Assembly: GCF_902859725.1 (NCBI RefSeq)
Contig: NZ_CADIJP010000010.1
Location: 186,001 to 250,000, forward strand
Direction: 5' to 3'
Origin: Achromobacter mucicolens
GTDB taxonomy: Bacteria; Pseudomonadota; Gammaproteobacteria; Burkholderiales; Burkholderiaceae_B
Length of the DNA: 64,000 nt
Below are positions 18,359-27,181 of this stretch, piece by piece. The stretch's first letter is position 1. Each line of letters begins with the position of its first letter. The notes below the pieces were generated by a model. The model saw nothing but the letters and a program-made list of their open reading frames with translations. It did not search any database and was not told where the DNA came from. The position numbers and the translations under genes were made by a program.

Positions 18359-18763
18359 ATGAGCACGGACAACGTTGTTGAGTTTCTCCGCCTGCTTTCC
18401 CTGGACGTGACGCTGGGCACCGCCGCTCAGCATGCCGCCAGCCAGGCCGACGCGCCGCTGGCCCTGGCCCGGCTCGCCACGTCTCATGGCCTGCCCTGCA
18501 ATGCTTCCGATTGGTCTTCCTTTGCGCGTAACTGCCTGGACAACCTGGACCTGACCGAAGGCGACACCGGCATGGGCAACGCCACGATCTGGCAACTGGT
18601 GCAGGATCCCGCGCACGGCACGACCATTCCCGCCAGCGCCATCACCCGCGTGATCGGCATCATCTCGCAGCCCGAGGGCGGGCCGCCCGTGGTTGGCCAC
18701 GTGGTCGGAGATCTGGCGCCTCGCGCGCCCGTCGGCATGGCCCCGCACACGACAGGCTCCTGA
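18359..18763 (+). CDS. Small protein with Nif11-like N-terminus
   Basis: 134 aa, start ATG 18359 after AAGGAGACCACAAG, a strong ribosome binding site. The first about 60 residues (VVEFLRLLSLDVTLGTAAQ, then LALARLATSHGLPC) follow the Nif11 pattern: F-L-x2-L-x2-D-x2-L, later an L-x-x-L-A-x-x-x-G motif. Nif11 domains serve as leader peptides of some RiPP precursors but also occur in proteins of unknown role. The C-terminal part is Gly/Pro-rich (QPEGGPPVVGHVVGD). No RiPP-modifying enzyme is nearby. Family assignment is tentative. Confidence 0.55.
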   Translation: MSTDNVVEFLRLLSLDVTLGTAAQHAASQADAPLALARLATSHGLPCNASDWSSFARNCLDNLDLTEGDTGMGNATIWQLVQDPAHGTTIPASAITRVIGIISQPEGGPPVVGHVVGDLAPRAPVGMAPHTTGS

Positions 18764-18800
18764 TTGCCGCTTGCCAGGCAGTCCGTAGAGGACTGCCGGG

Positions 18801-20036
18801 TCAGGATTGCGGATTCAGGAATTCCATGACGCCCGCCGCGCCGGCCACGCCGCTGGCCATGCAGGCCGTCAACAGGTAGCCGCCTGTCGGCGCTTCCCAA
18901 TCCAGCATTTCCCCCACGCAGAAAACGCCGGGCACGGCTTTGAGCATCAGCCCGGCCGTCAACCCATCGAATGCCACCCCGCCCGCGGTGCTGATCGCTT
19001 CGTCAATCGGACGAGGCCGCAGAAGCGTCAAGGGCAAGGCCTTGATTCGCTGGCCCAGACGCTCCGGATCCTTGAAGTCGTCGGCACTGGCGCACTCTCT
19101 GAGCAAGCCCGCCTTGACGCCCGTCAGCCCCAGGCGGCTTTGCAAGTGGCTCGACATCGAGCGCGCGCCGCGCGGATGCGTCACTGCGGCCATCACCTTC
19201 TCATGAGGCCAGTCCGGCGCAAGGTCCAACAAGGCCACGGCGCTGCCGTCGATGTCTATCCTGTCCCGCAGGGGGGCCGACAAGGCATAGACGAGGCTGC
19301 CTTCGACCCCGGTTTCCGATACGACGAATTCGCCCTGGCGGCGGAGTCCGCCGCAGGCCATGGACACCGACTTGACCGGCTGACCGGCAAAGCGGCTGCG
19401 GAAATGATCGGACCACGCGACGTCGAACCCGCAATTGGCGGGCCGCAATGCCGCAACCGGCACACCGTGCGACTGGAGATCCGGCGCCCAGGCGCCATCG
19501 GATCCCAGCTTGGCCCAGCTGCCGCCGCCCAGCGCCAGCACGACGGCATCCGCCGCATGCTGCGTCTGGCCGGCGGGCGTCTCGAAGCGCAACGCGTCCA
19601 CGCCGGGTTTGCCGCCGCGCCAGCCGAGCCAGCGGTGCCGCATGTGAAATCGCACGCCCTGTCCGCGCAGCCGGGCGAGCCAGGCGCGCAAGAGCGGCGC
19701 GGCCTTCATCTCCTGGGGAAACACCCGGCCCGATGAACCCACGAAGGTCTGGATGCCCAACGCGTGAGCCCACTCACGCAGCGCGGCGGCGTCCATCTTC
19801 TGCAGCCACGGCTGCACGAAAGGGGCGCGATCGCCGTAGCGGGCAAGAAAGGGCTCGGCGGGCTCGCTGTGCGTCAAGTTCAGGCCGCCCCGTCCCGCCA
19901 TCAGGAATTTGCGTCCCACCGAGGGCATGGCGTCGAACACGTCGACCTGCGCCCCCGATTCGCTCAGCTTTTCGGCGGCCATCAGGCCGGCCGGGCCGCC
20001 CCCAATGATGGCAACGCGTTTGGCGGACAGGCTCAT
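18801..20036 (-). CDS. NAD(P)/FAD-dependent oxidoreductase, BaiN/HI0933 (PP_4765) family
   Basis: 411 aa flavoprotein. N-terminal dinucleotide-binding fold VAIIGGGPAGLMAAEKL, then GRKFLMAGRGGLNLTHSE, the family's hallmark FAD loop, and the C-terminal VFCVGEMLDWEAPTGGYLLTACMASG for FAD contact. This is the HI0933-like family, and the length and substitutions match the PP_4765 subgroup. The physiological substrate is unknown; distant members reduce bile acids. Cytoplasmic. Convergent with the hypothetical gene at 18359. Confidence 0.88.
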   Translation of the reverse strand: MSLSAKRVAIIGGGPAGLMAAEKLSESGAQVDVFDAMPSVGRKFLMAGRGGLNLTHSEPAEPFLARYGDRAPFVQPWLQKMDAAALREWAHALGIQTFVGSSGRVFPQEMKAAPLLRAWLARLRGQGVRFHMRHRWLGWRGGKPGVDALRFETPAGQTQHAADAVVLALGGGSWAKLGSDGAWAPDLQSHGVPVAALRPANCGFDVAWSDHFRSRFAGQPVKSVSMACGGLRRQGEFVVSETGVEGSLVYALSAPLRDRIDIDGSAVALLDLAPDWPHEKVMAAVTHPRGARSMSSHLQSRLGLTGVKAGLLRECASADDFKDPERLGQRIKALPLTLLRPRPIDEAISTAGGVAFDGLTAGLMLKAVPGVFCVGEMLDWEAPTGGYLLTACMASGVAGAAGVMEFLNPQS

Positions 20037-20258
20037 GGCGCCGTCGCCTTGGTGACAGGACGCGGAAGGGGAAAAGCGGAACGCATGCGGGAGAAAACCG
20101 GGACGAAGATGACGTTCGGACGTCGGGCCGTGGGGACGCAGATTGTCTCACGGCTGCGCCGGCTGGCAGCGGGATCGCCCGCTTGGACTGCCCGGAAAGC
20201 GCAACGGCGGCCACTTCTTGACCGCCGCCGCCAAGCCCATGTTTTTGCTAGAGAAATT

Positions 20259-20315
20259 GCATATACGCAACAGCTATCCCAAGGGTTTTCCACAATCCCT
20301 GTGGGTAACTGCCGC
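20259..20315. repeat. 57-bp intergenic repeat, copy A
   Basis: Aligns without gaps over 57 bp to 23950-24006, with about 44 identities. The core is CTATCCCAAGG, then TTTTCCACA, five bases, TGTGGGTAACTGCCGC. The arms TTTTCCACA and TGTGGGTAA form an inverted pair resembling DnaA boxes (TTWTNCACA). It lies 17 bp downstream of the stop codon of the minus-strand gene at 20333-20677, in an otherwise empty 296-bp gap. Confidence 0.7.
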
Positions 20316-20332
20316 GGCGATTCAAACAATAA

Positions 20333-20677
20333 TCAGGCGCGCTCGGCCGCCTGCATCGGGCCGGACCAGGGCTCGGCATCCAGTTGGAAACGCAGTTCCT
20401 GGTACTCGCCATCGACGGCGACCGTGCGCAGCAGCCCGGCATCCAGCGCCTGCCCCAACGCGCGGCGGCACAGGGTTTCGGGGTCGTCCGGCAGCGACTG
20501 GAAGACGCCGTCGGGAATGCGCAGTCTCAGCAAGGCATGGGGATCGCCGCGGTCGGCCGGACGGCCGATATGGATGTGGGCGGGATACCCGTGCGGGCAC
20601 CAGATGCCCACGTGGTACTTGCCCTCAGCGCCCGTATCAGCAACGTAGCCGGGATGATCGTATTTTGCGGTTCCCAT
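20333..20677 (-). CDS. Conserved hypothetical protein
   Basis: 114 aa from the ATG at 20677, which has AGGAGTGTCC directly upstream; an ATG two codons earlier lacks a spaced site. Begins MGTAKYDHPGYVADTG, with YHVGIWCPHGYPAHIHIGRP containing Cys and three His that could bind metal, and a helical middle ETLCRRALGQALDAG. No family recognised and no export signal. Followed downstream by the 57-bp repeat. Confidence 0.7.
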   Translation of the reverse strand: MGTAKYDHPGYVADTGAEGKYHVGIWCPHGYPAHIHIGRPADRGDPHALLRLRIPDGVFQSLPDDPETLCRRALGQALDAGLLRTVAVDGEYQELRFQLDAEPWSGPMQAAERA

Positions 20678-20807
20678 GGACACTCCTTTTGTGCGGCAAT
20701 GTAGCGCGCGTGACCCATGGTAGCGCAGGGTGGCGGCCGTGTCCGGGCGCGGCTATCGGGGAAACTCCGAACGCACACGCGGCATGACCCAGCGCAATCG
20801 GCAGACG

Positions 20808-20839
20808 AAAAAAAGCCGCGACGGTGTCGCGGCTTTTTT
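20808..20839. terminator. Bidirectional terminator downstream of tRNA-fMet
   Basis: AGCCGCGAC-GGT-GTCGCGGCT, a perfect 9-bp stem flanked by seven A on the left and a T tract on the right. It works for the minus-strand tRNA that ends at 20901. Confidence 0.85.
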
Positions 20840-20900
20840 GCTGTGGCCTTGCCGGGGCATGTGAAACGCGCCGCTTGCAAGACCGGGTACTGCTTGAAAC

Positions 20901-20977
<77 letters not shown>

Positions 20978-20997
20978 TCTGATGTGTGAATCATACA

Positions 20998-21378
20998 TCA
21001 TTTTGAAATCTTGTGCAGCGCACCCAGGCGAATGTTTCCGTTTCTCGACACGAAACGGTGGAAAAAGCCGGCTGCGCGGCGCAGGACCGAAGGCAAACGG
21101 CCTTCGGCATCCAGGCATATCACCTGTGCGCCGCCCAGCGCGCTCACGCGCACCGCGCCCCCGTACGTCACGCCGTGAACCTCCCCTGCGTTCAGGCGAA
21201 CCGGAACGACGCGATGCAGACCATTTGCGGCTTCCAGGCCGTTTGCGCCCTCCTCGACGCGCACGCTACCTTCAGTGCAGACGACGGCGGCACCTGCGCG
21301 CAGCACGAACATCCGGCTGGCGCCGGCGGGAAGATCCAGGCGCTGGCCCGGGAAGTCGGGGGTGGATTGCGGGGTCAT
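20998..21378 (-). CDS. DUF2917-like small protein
   Basis: 126 aa from ATG 21378 (MTPQSTPDFPGQRLDL). Residues about 10-60 (LDLPAGASRMFVLRAGAAVVCTEG-type beta strands) look like the DUF2917 cupin-like fold seen in small proteobacterial proteins. The C-terminus is basic (FFHRFVSRNGNIRLG). Function unknown. It is divergent from the MocR-type gene at 21548. A longer start (21399) is possible but less likely. Confidence 0.65.
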   Translation of the reverse strand: MTPQSTPDFPGQRLDLPAGASRMFVLRAGAAVVCTEGSVRVEEGANGLEAANGLHRVVPVRLNAGEVHGVTYGGAVRVSALGGAQVICLDAEGRLPSVLRRAAGFFHRFVSRNGNIRLGALHKISK

Positions 21379-21547
21379 GATGGTCTCCAGAAGCACCATG
21401 ACAGGCTACGCGCGCCCTGCTTTGCGCAACAGCCACACAAATCGGCTTTCTGTACCGATGCAGAGGCTCGATTTTGTCGCTGTTATGGTGTACTTTGCCT
21501 TCATCTGTGCCTACCCACGGCCCAATGCAGGGGAGCAAGATCGGCGC

Positions 21548-22987
21548 ATGGAACCCCAACCGCTGTACCTTCGCCTGGCTAACCACTACCGGCGCGCCAT
21601 CCAGACCGGCGTGCTTGCCCCCGCGCAGCGCATGCCGTCCGTCCGCACGCTGGTGCGCACGCATCATGTCAGCCTGTCCACGGCCCTGCAGGCCTGCCGC
21701 CAGCTCGAGGACGATGGCCTGATCGAGGCTCGCCCCCGCTCCGGCTACTTTGTTCTCAAACCCCGGCGCAACAGCATTCCACCCGTGTCCGAGCCGGACA
21801 TCCGCCAGACGCTCGGCGCGGCGCAGTATGTCGGCATCCACGATCGCGTCTCGGACTTCATCGCCAAGTGCGAGGCCCATCCTGTCAGCGCCAACTTCGC
21901 CCTGGCTGCGGCCGTGCCGCAGGCGTATCCCATGGAGGCGCTCAAGCAGGCAATGACACGGGCGCTGAGGCAATCGCCCGAGGTGCTGGTCAGCCCGGTG
22001 CCGCCCCAAGGGCATCCCGACCTGCGCGGGGTACTGGCCCGCCGGGCGCTGGCCAATGGCATCAACGCGACGCCGGACGACGTCATCGTCACGCATGGCT
22101 GCATCGAAGCCCTGAATCTGGCGCTGCGCGCCGTCGCCCGGCCCGGGGACACCATCGCAGTGGAGTCGCCCGCCTACTTTGGCTTGCTGCAGATCCTGGA
22201 AAGCCTGGGAATGCGCGCGCTCGAGATCCCCACCAGCCCGCAGCATGGATTGTCGATCGAAGCCTTGGACCTGGCCTTCCAGACCCACGGCAACATCCGC
22301 GCCGTGGTCGTGGTGCCGAACTTCCAGAATCCGTTGGGCTGCGTGATGCCCGACGCGCACAAGGCGCGGCTGGTGGCCCTGTGTGAGCGCCAACAGGTGC
22401 CGCTCATCGAGGACGACACCTACGGCGCCCTGACCGACGACGACACGCCGCTGGCGGCCGCCAAATCCTGGGATGCCACCGGCAACGTCATCTATTGCTC
22501 TTCGATGCACAAGACGCTGGCGCCGGGCATGCGGCTGGGCTGGCTGCTGGGCGGCCGCTGGAAAGCCCGGATCGCCATGCTCAAGTTCGCGCAAAGCCGC
22601 CCCAACGAACCGCTGGCGCAGATCGCAGTGGCGGAGTTCATGGGCTCGCGCGCCTACGACCGCCACCTGGCCCGGCTGCGCCGCGAGTTAAAGACACAGC
22701 GCGACCTGACCGCCGAGGCCATCGCCGCGCACTTCCCGCGCGGCACGCGGCTGAGCGTGCCGCAAGGCGGCATGCTGCTCTGGGTGGAAATGCCCGCGGG
22801 CGTGTCCGGCATGGACGTCTTCGAGACCGGATTGCGGCAAGGCATACGCGTGGCGCCCGGCGCCATGTTTTCGAATGGCGCCCGCTACGACCACTTCCTG
22901 CGTATCAGTTGCGGGCAACGCATCACCCCGGAAGTCTCACACGCACTGGTGGCGCTCGCGCGCATCGTTGAAGAAAGGACAGGATGA
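21548..22987 (+). CDS. MocR/PdxR-type regulator: GntR HTH fused to PLP aminotransferase
   Basis: 479 aa from ATG 21548; the frame is open far upstream, but MEPQPLYLRLANHYRRAI is the natural GntR start. Winged HTH at about 1-75 (PSVRTLVRTHHVSLSTALQA), linker, then a fold-type-I aminotransferase domain with PLP Lys322 in SSMHKTLAPGMRLGW. MocR regulators use PLP or a PLP adduct as effector and usually control a neighbouring gene; here dedA overlaps its stop by 4 bp and the DUF2917-like gene is divergent. ATCGG and CCGAT arms at about 21438-21456 may be part of its operator (weak). Confidence 0.92.
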   Translation: MEPQPLYLRLANHYRRAIQTGVLAPAQRMPSVRTLVRTHHVSLSTALQACRQLEDDGLIEARPRSGYFVLKPRRNSIPPVSEPDIRQTLGAAQYVGIHDRVSDFIAKCEAHPVSANFALAAAVPQAYPMEALKQAMTRALRQSPEVLVSPVPPQGHPDLRGVLARRALANGINATPDDVIVTHGCIEALNLALRAVARPGDTIAVESPAYFGLLQILESLGMRALEIPTSPQHGLSIEALDLAFQTHGNIRAVVVVPNFQNPLGCVMPDAHKARLVALCERQQVPLIEDDTYGALTDDDTPLAAAKSWDATGNVIYCSSMHKTLAPGMRLGWLLGGRWKARIAMLKFAQSRPNEPLAQIAVAEFMGSRAYDRHLARLRRELKTQRDLTAEAIAAHFPRGTRLSVPQGGMLLWVEMPAGVSGMDVFETGLRQGIRVAPGAMFSNGARYDHFLRISCGQRITPEVSHALVALARIVEERTG

Positions 22988-23547
22988 ACGCGGCACTGCA
23001 TCAATTCATCGCGGACTACGGCCTGTGGGCCGTGGTGGGCGGAACCTTCCTGGAAGGCGAAAGCGTGGTGGTGTTTGCGGGCTTCCTGGCGCACCAGGGA
23101 CTGTTCCACCTGCCCTATGTCATGCTCTGCGCGTTCGCTGGCTCGTTCATGGCGGATCAGGTCCTGTTCTACGTGGGACGCCGCTACCGAGACCACCGCT
23201 ACGTGCAGCGCATCCGCGCCAAGCCGGCGTTCGACAGGGCGCTGGCGGCCATCGACCGGTATCCCAACGGTTTCATCCTGGCGCTGCGCTTTCTGTATGG
23301 CTTGCGCACGGTCGGCCCCGTGGCGCTCGGCATATCCAAGGTGCCGGCCCTGCGCTACCTGGTGTTGAACGCCATCGCGGCCATGATCTGGGCGGTCTGC
23401 TTCAGTTTGCTGGGCTTCGTTTTCGGGCGGACGATCGAGGCGCTGCTGGGCCGCCTGCACGGCGTGGAAACCAAGCTGGCGGTCGCGGCGGCACTAGGCG
23501 TGCTGGTGTGGCTGGCCTACCGGCTCCATGCGCGCCGCCGCAGATAG
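22984..23547 (+). CDS. DedA family membrane protein
   Basis: 187 aa. Overlaps the MocR gene by ATGA, so translation is coupled. DedA/VTT features: FLEGESVVVFAGFLAHQG re-entrant segment with the conserved acidic residue, and the basic RFLYGLRTVGPVALGISK segment equivalent to the family's G-x-x-x-R-F-x-P-x-x-R motif. Membrane helices are near residues 8-35, 45-70, 130-155 and 165-182. DedA proteins are undecaprenyl-phosphate or phospholipid flippases needed for membrane-potential and antibiotic tolerance. The specific role is unknown. Confidence 0.9.
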   Translation: MNAALHQFIADYGLWAVVGGTFLEGESVVVFAGFLAHQGLFHLPYVMLCAFAGSFMADQVLFYVGRRYRDHRYVQRIRAKPAFDRALAAIDRYPNGFILALRFLYGLRTVGPVALGISKVPALRYLVLNAIAAMIWAVCFSLLGFVFGRTIEALLGRLHGVETKLAVAAALGVLVWLAYRLHARRRR

Positions 23548-23557
23548 CGGCCGGCGC

Positions 23558-23830
23558 TCAGAAGACCAGCTTGCCGCTGGCCCGCTGCACATGGCGGCGG
23601 CGCGCCTTGCGGTACAGGGCGCCGATGATCGGCAGCCGCGCAAGGCGGCGCAGGATCGGGTGGCGCTGATCGAAGTCATGCCACGCCTTGAAGCCGTGGC
23701 CCATGCGCTCCCAGCTTTCCCTCGCCTCGGGGGAAAGCTTGCCGGGGTCGAACGCCGCCAGCTTTGCCGCTTCCGAAACGCGCGCCGCGAGGGCGTGGCT
23801 CCGGCCTTCCAATGAATACTGATTCCGCAT
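23558..23830 (-). CDS. Hypothetical protein
   Basis: 90 aa from ATG 23830 (MRNQYSLEGRSHALAARV); an upstream ATG would add 18 unlikely residues. Mostly helical and basic at the C-terminus (LYRKARRRHVQRASGKLVF); contains a hydrophobic stretch LARLPIIGALY too short for a membrane span. Not recognised. Convergent with dedA, 10 bp between stops. Confidence 0.65.
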   Translation of the reverse strand: MRNQYSLEGRSHALAARVSEAAKLAAFDPGKLSPEARESWERMGHGFKAWHDFDQRHPILRRLARLPIIGALYRKARRRHVQRASGKLVF

Positions 23831-23949
23831 GGGGCCGCATATTACCCGGGCTTGGCCCGTCGTGGCGGCAGTCGGGCTGCGCACCGCGCATGCGCCAGGG
23901 AGCCGCTTTTGACCGCTCCGCGCAAGCCGTTGTAATTAAAGGAATTTGG

Positions 23950-24006
23950 GCATCTATGCCCGCACTATCCCAAGGCTTGTCCACAGAACTTGTGGGTAAC
24001 TGCCGC
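23950..24006. repeat. 57-bp intergenic repeat, copy B
   Basis: Second copy of the element at 20259-20315: CTATCCCAAGG, then TTGTCCACA, five bases, TGTGGGTAACTGCCGC. The two DnaA-box-like arms are kept while the central five bases differ. It begins 8 bp after the stop of the minus-strand gene at 24015-24260, the same placement and orientation as copy A. Confidence 0.7.
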
Positions 24007-24014
24007 CACGCACA

Positions 24015-24260
24015 TCACTTCAAGGCAGTCACGACCATGTCGCGCACGCTTTCGAAACCCGCGACGTATTGCGGGTTCTCCGAGCGGGCAAGCAGGCTGG
24101 AATAGTTCTGTTCGAGCTGCGCCTCGATGGCCTCGCGCAGCCCCGGCGAACTCTTCACCAATTGCAGCACCGACAGCAGCGTGGCATTGAGCGCATCGAT
24201 GCGGCCGCCCTGATGCGAGATGGTGTGCACGACGACGGCGATCTGTTCCTGGATATCCAT
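24015..24260 (-). CDS. Hypothetical protein
   Basis: 81 aa from ATG 24260 (MDIQEQIAVVVHTISHQGG), with GGAGGCTTACATC-type spacing upstream (AGGAGGC). Predominantly helical; residues 1-45 could form an amphipathic helical hairpin (RIDALNATLLSVLQLVKSSP). No family recognised, no signal sequence. Its stop codon is followed within 8 bp by the 57-bp repeat. Confidence 0.68.
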   Translation of the reverse strand: MDIQEQIAVVVHTISHQGGRIDALNATLLSVLQLVKSSPGLREAIEAQLEQNYSSLLARSENPQYVAGFESVRDMVVTALK

Positions 24261-24463
24261 GATGTAAGCCTCCTGGCAATGAAATTTGGCGCAAATCCTA
24301 GCATGGCGCCCGCGCGCGTCGGGCCGGGGCCGCAAGTGGCGTACCCCCTGCTGCGGCTAGGCAAGCACGGGGGTCGGCGCTAGCATGAAGCGTAGCCGCA
24401 AGGGCACCGCGGCGCACGCCGCCGGCGCTGCCTTCAGACGCCCGGCACAACCGGAGCGCGCTC

Positions 24464-25069
24464 ATGAAAACGATCCAGAATTACGTCCCGCCCAGCGCCC
24501 AGTCGCTGCAACGGCTGCAGGACAGACTGGGCTACAGCGATGGCAAGATGGCCGAGCTGGCCGGGTTGGACGCATCGACGCCCTGGCCCAGTTATGTCGG
24601 CGGCGCCGAGCCGCGCACGCTGGGCCGGCAGCGGCTGTTCTACATGATGGCGCGCCTGACGCTGCAGGAGTCCGAATGGCAGCGCGTGCTGGCCGCCATG
24701 CGCGAGGCCGGCGCGCACTTCGATTGCCAGGATCCGCACGCTGGCGACGCGCCGCCGCCGCCCGAACCCATGGCGGACGAAGAGCGCAAGTTCGGCATGC
24801 TGCTGGTCAGCCGCAACGGTTCGTTCCACGAAATGGAGCAACTGCGTGAATTCGCGCATTTCGCCCATGAGGCCGATGTCAGCCGTTTCGTGCACAGCGC
24901 GTTCTATGACAGCGACATCGACCTGTGCCGCTTCAGCTTCGCGGACCACGACGGCCTGGACGACGCCAGCCGCGACCGCATCTTCGACGCAGCCCAGAAA
25001 ACGATCACGCGCTTCGAGTTCGACGGCCGCATCTATCACGGCGGCATTCCGCCCGAGTCCGACGGCTAG
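24464..25069 (+). CDS. Hypothetical protein with putative N-terminal HTH
   Basis: 201 aa. Residues about 10-75 (LQRLQDRLGYSDGKMAELAG and RLTLQESEWQRVLAAMREAG) have the spacing of an XRE-like helix-turn-helix but without clear consensus. Residues 105-200 form a compact domain (FGMLLVSRNGSFHEMEQLREF, SAFYDSDIDLCRFSF). Not assigned to a family; soluble, no export signal. It lies 77 bp upstream of an Lrp/AsnC-type gene on the same strand. Confidence 0.65.
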   Translation: MKTIQNYVPPSAQSLQRLQDRLGYSDGKMAELAGLDASTPWPSYVGGAEPRTLGRQRLFYMMARLTLQESEWQRVLAAMREAGAHFDCQDPHAGDAPPPPEPMADEERKFGMLLVSRNGSFHEMEQLREFAHFAHEADVSRFVHSAFYDSDIDLCRFSFADHDGLDDASRDRIFDAAQKTITRFEFDGRIYHGGIPPESDG

Positions 25070-25146
25070 CCCGCCGCATTGACGCGGGCAGGCCGGCGCC
25101 TGTACCGTCGCCACTTCGCCCTCCGCCCGACGCCATCGCCCACCGC

Positions 25147-25605
25147 ATGAACGAACGACTCGACGCCATCGACCGGCAACTGCTGAGCCTGCTGCAGGCC
25201 AATGCGCGCGAACCGGCCGCCATCCTCGCGCGCAAGCTTGGCCTGGCGCGAACCACCGTGGTGGCGCGCATCGCGCGGCTCGAGCGCGAGCGCATCGTCG
25301 CGGGCTATGGCGTGCGCCTGGGCCGGCTGCTGGAAGAGGCAGCGGTGCGGGCCTACTGCTTCATCAGCGTGCTTCCCAAGACGCCGGCGGCCGTGATCCG
25401 CGAACTGGAAAAGATGCCCGAGGTTGAAGAGGTGTCTTCCGTCAGCGGCCCCTACGATTACCTGATCTTCCTGCGCTGCGAGACCCATGAGCAGCTGGAC
25501 GCGCTGCTGGACCGCATCGGGCTCATCGACGGCGTCAAGCAGACCCAGACCTCGATCGTTCTCAGCCGCAAGGTCGACCGGCGAAGCGCAGTCGCCGCGC
25601 CCTGA
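25147..25605 (+). CDS. Lrp/AsnC family transcriptional regulator
   Basis: 152 aa from ATG 25147. N-terminal HTH (LDAIDRQLLSLLQANARE, LARKLGLARTTVVARIARLE) and C-terminal RAM/ligand-binding domain (VRAYCFISVLPKTPAAVIREL, EEVSSVSGPYDYLIFLRCE). Lrp-type proteins form octamers and sense amino acids. No amino-acid metabolism gene is adjacent, so the target is not apparent. The frame is open upstream to 24925, but those residues are the out-of-frame shadow of the preceding gene. Confidence 0.93.
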   Translation: MNERLDAIDRQLLSLLQANAREPAAILARKLGLARTTVVARIARLERERIVAGYGVRLGRLLEEAAVRAYCFISVLPKTPAAVIRELEKMPEVEEVSSVSGPYDYLIFLRCETHEQLDALLDRIGLIDGVKQTQTSIVLSRKVDRRSAVAAP

Positions 25606-25688
25606 CCGGCGGCCTTTGCCCGGCCCGTCTTTCCGGCGGGCGCAACATGGTGGTGTAATGGGGGCCTGTCGCGAATCCTGGATTTTTC

Positions 25689-25997
25689 ATGCTTGCTCGC
25701 CTTGCCCCTGCCGCCGCCCTCCTCGTCCTGTTGACCGCGTGTTCCAGCATGAGCGAGGTCAAGTCTCTCGAAAAAGACCAATACAGCGTCACCTATAGCT
25801 CCGGCACGCAACTGCTGAGCTGGGTCGAGATCAAGATCAAGACATTGGAGCGCGCGGACGAGTACTGCCAGTCGCTTGGCCGCAAGCTGGTGAAGCCCAG
25901 CGTGACGTCCAACCACGCCACCGGGCTGGGCTCCAAGCGCGCCACGGTCACCTTCGAATGCGCGCCGATCGATCCGCCCAAGCCCGCCGCCCAGTAG
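25689..25997 (+). CDS. Putative lipoprotein
   Basis: 102 aa. Signal peptide MLARLAPAAALLVLLTAC with lipobox LLTAC, followed by SSMSEVKSLEKDQYSVTYSS. The mature domain (about 84 aa) has the small alpha/beta look of periplasmic lipoproteins with repeated strand motifs (QYSVTY, RATVTFECA) and two Cys. Family not recognised. Independent of pdxA downstream (65 bp gap). Confidence 0.78.
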   Translation: MLARLAPAAALLVLLTACSSMSEVKSLEKDQYSVTYSSGTQLLSWVEIKIKTLERADEYCQSLGRKLVKPSVTSNHATGLGSKRATVTFECAPIDPPKPAAQ

Positions 25998-26062
25998 ATG
26001 CCCACGGCGCCGTCCGGCTTCGGGTGTAGCATTTCCGCATTCCCCCTCTCTCTGCCTGCATC

Positions 26063-27043
26063 GTGAACACTCTCCTGCCCGTGGGCATCACCATGGGCGA
26101 TGCCGCCGGCATCGGTCCCGAAATCGTCGTCAAGGCCTGCGCGCAAGGCTTGGGCGCGCCCTGTGTCGTGTATGGCGACGCGGGTGCGCTGCGCCGGGCG
26201 GCCGCGCAGCTTGGCGCCCGCCTGGACATCGTCGAGATCTCCGGCATCGGCCAGGCTCGGCCCGATGCGGGCTGCATCCAGGTGGTGGCCTGCAGCCCCG
26301 CCCTGCCAGCAGACCTGCCGTTGGGACGGGTCAGCGCGCTGGCCGGCCGCGCGGCTTACGATTACGTCTGCGCCGCCATCGACGATGCGCTCGCCGGACG
26401 CATCCGCGCCATCGTCACCGCGCCGCTGAACAAGAAGTCCATGCACGAGGCCGGCATCGATTTTCCGGGCCACACCGAAATCCTGGCCGACCGCTCCGGA
26501 ACGCAGAATTTCGCGATGATGCTGGCCAACGACGAGCTGCGCGTGCTGCTGGTGACGATCCACGTCGCGTTGGCCGATGTCATGGCGCGCATCACACGGC
26601 AAGCCGAGCTGACTGCCATGCGCCTGGCGCACCACGCCTGCCGCCAGATGGGAATCGCGCAGCCGCGCGTCGCCGTCGCGGGACTGAATCCGCACGCAGG
26701 CGAAGGCGGCAAGTTCGGCCGCGAAGACGTGGACATCATCGAACCGGCCATCGCTGCGGCCCGCGCCGAAGGCATCGATGCCAGCGGCCCCTGGCCGGGC
26801 GACACCATTTTCATGCGCGCCCGCCGCGGCGAATTCGACATCGTCGTGGCGCAATACCATGACCAAGGCCTTATCCCGGTCAAGTACCTGGGCCTGGATC
26901 ATGGCGTGAACGTTACCGTCGGACTGCCCTTCGTGCGCACCAGCGTTGACCACGGCACCGCGTTCGACATCGCGGGCAAGGGACTGGCCGACCATGCATC
27001 CCTGGTCGCCGCCTTCGACCTCGCGCTCGCGATGACGCCCTGA
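26063..27043 (+). CDS. PdxA-family 4-phosphate dehydrogenase, PdxA2-like
   Basis: 326 aa with GTG start at 26063. NAD-dependent dehydrogenase/decarboxylase fold with metal ligands in GHTEILADRSG, GLNPHAGEGG and the VDHGTAFDIAGKG end. The stretch REDVDIIEPAIAAARAEGI with YHDQGLIPVKYLGL resembles PdxA2 (D-threonate/D-erythronate 4-phosphate dehydrogenases) more than canonical PdxA of vitamin B6 synthesis. In this group the genuine pdxA is usually beside surA/ksgA, which are absent here, and no DUF1537 sugar-acid kinase is next to it. So either function is possible; the catabolic one is favoured. Confidence 0.85.
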   Translation: MNTLLPVGITMGDAAGIGPEIVVKACAQGLGAPCVVYGDAGALRRAAAQLGARLDIVEISGIGQARPDAGCIQVVACSPALPADLPLGRVSALAGRAAYDYVCAAIDDALAGRIRAIVTAPLNKKSMHEAGIDFPGHTEILADRSGTQNFAMMLANDELRVLLVTIHVALADVMARITRQAELTAMRLAHHACRQMGIAQPRVAVAGLNPHAGEGGKFGREDVDIIEPAIAAARAEGIDASGPWPGDTIFMRARRGEFDIVVAQYHDQGLIPVKYLGLDHGVNVTVGLPFVRTSVDHGTAFDIAGKGLADHASLVAAFDLALAMTP

Positions 27044-27181
27044 GCGCGTAAAAAGCCGCCAGCTGCCTCAGCGCGCGGACGATTCGCGCGGCCGCGCCAC
27101 GGCCCGGCCGCGCGCCGGGTCTACAATACGCCCCGTTTCCGGCGCCCTGCGCCACCGCTTTCCGTTCTTCCCTCCCTTCCC

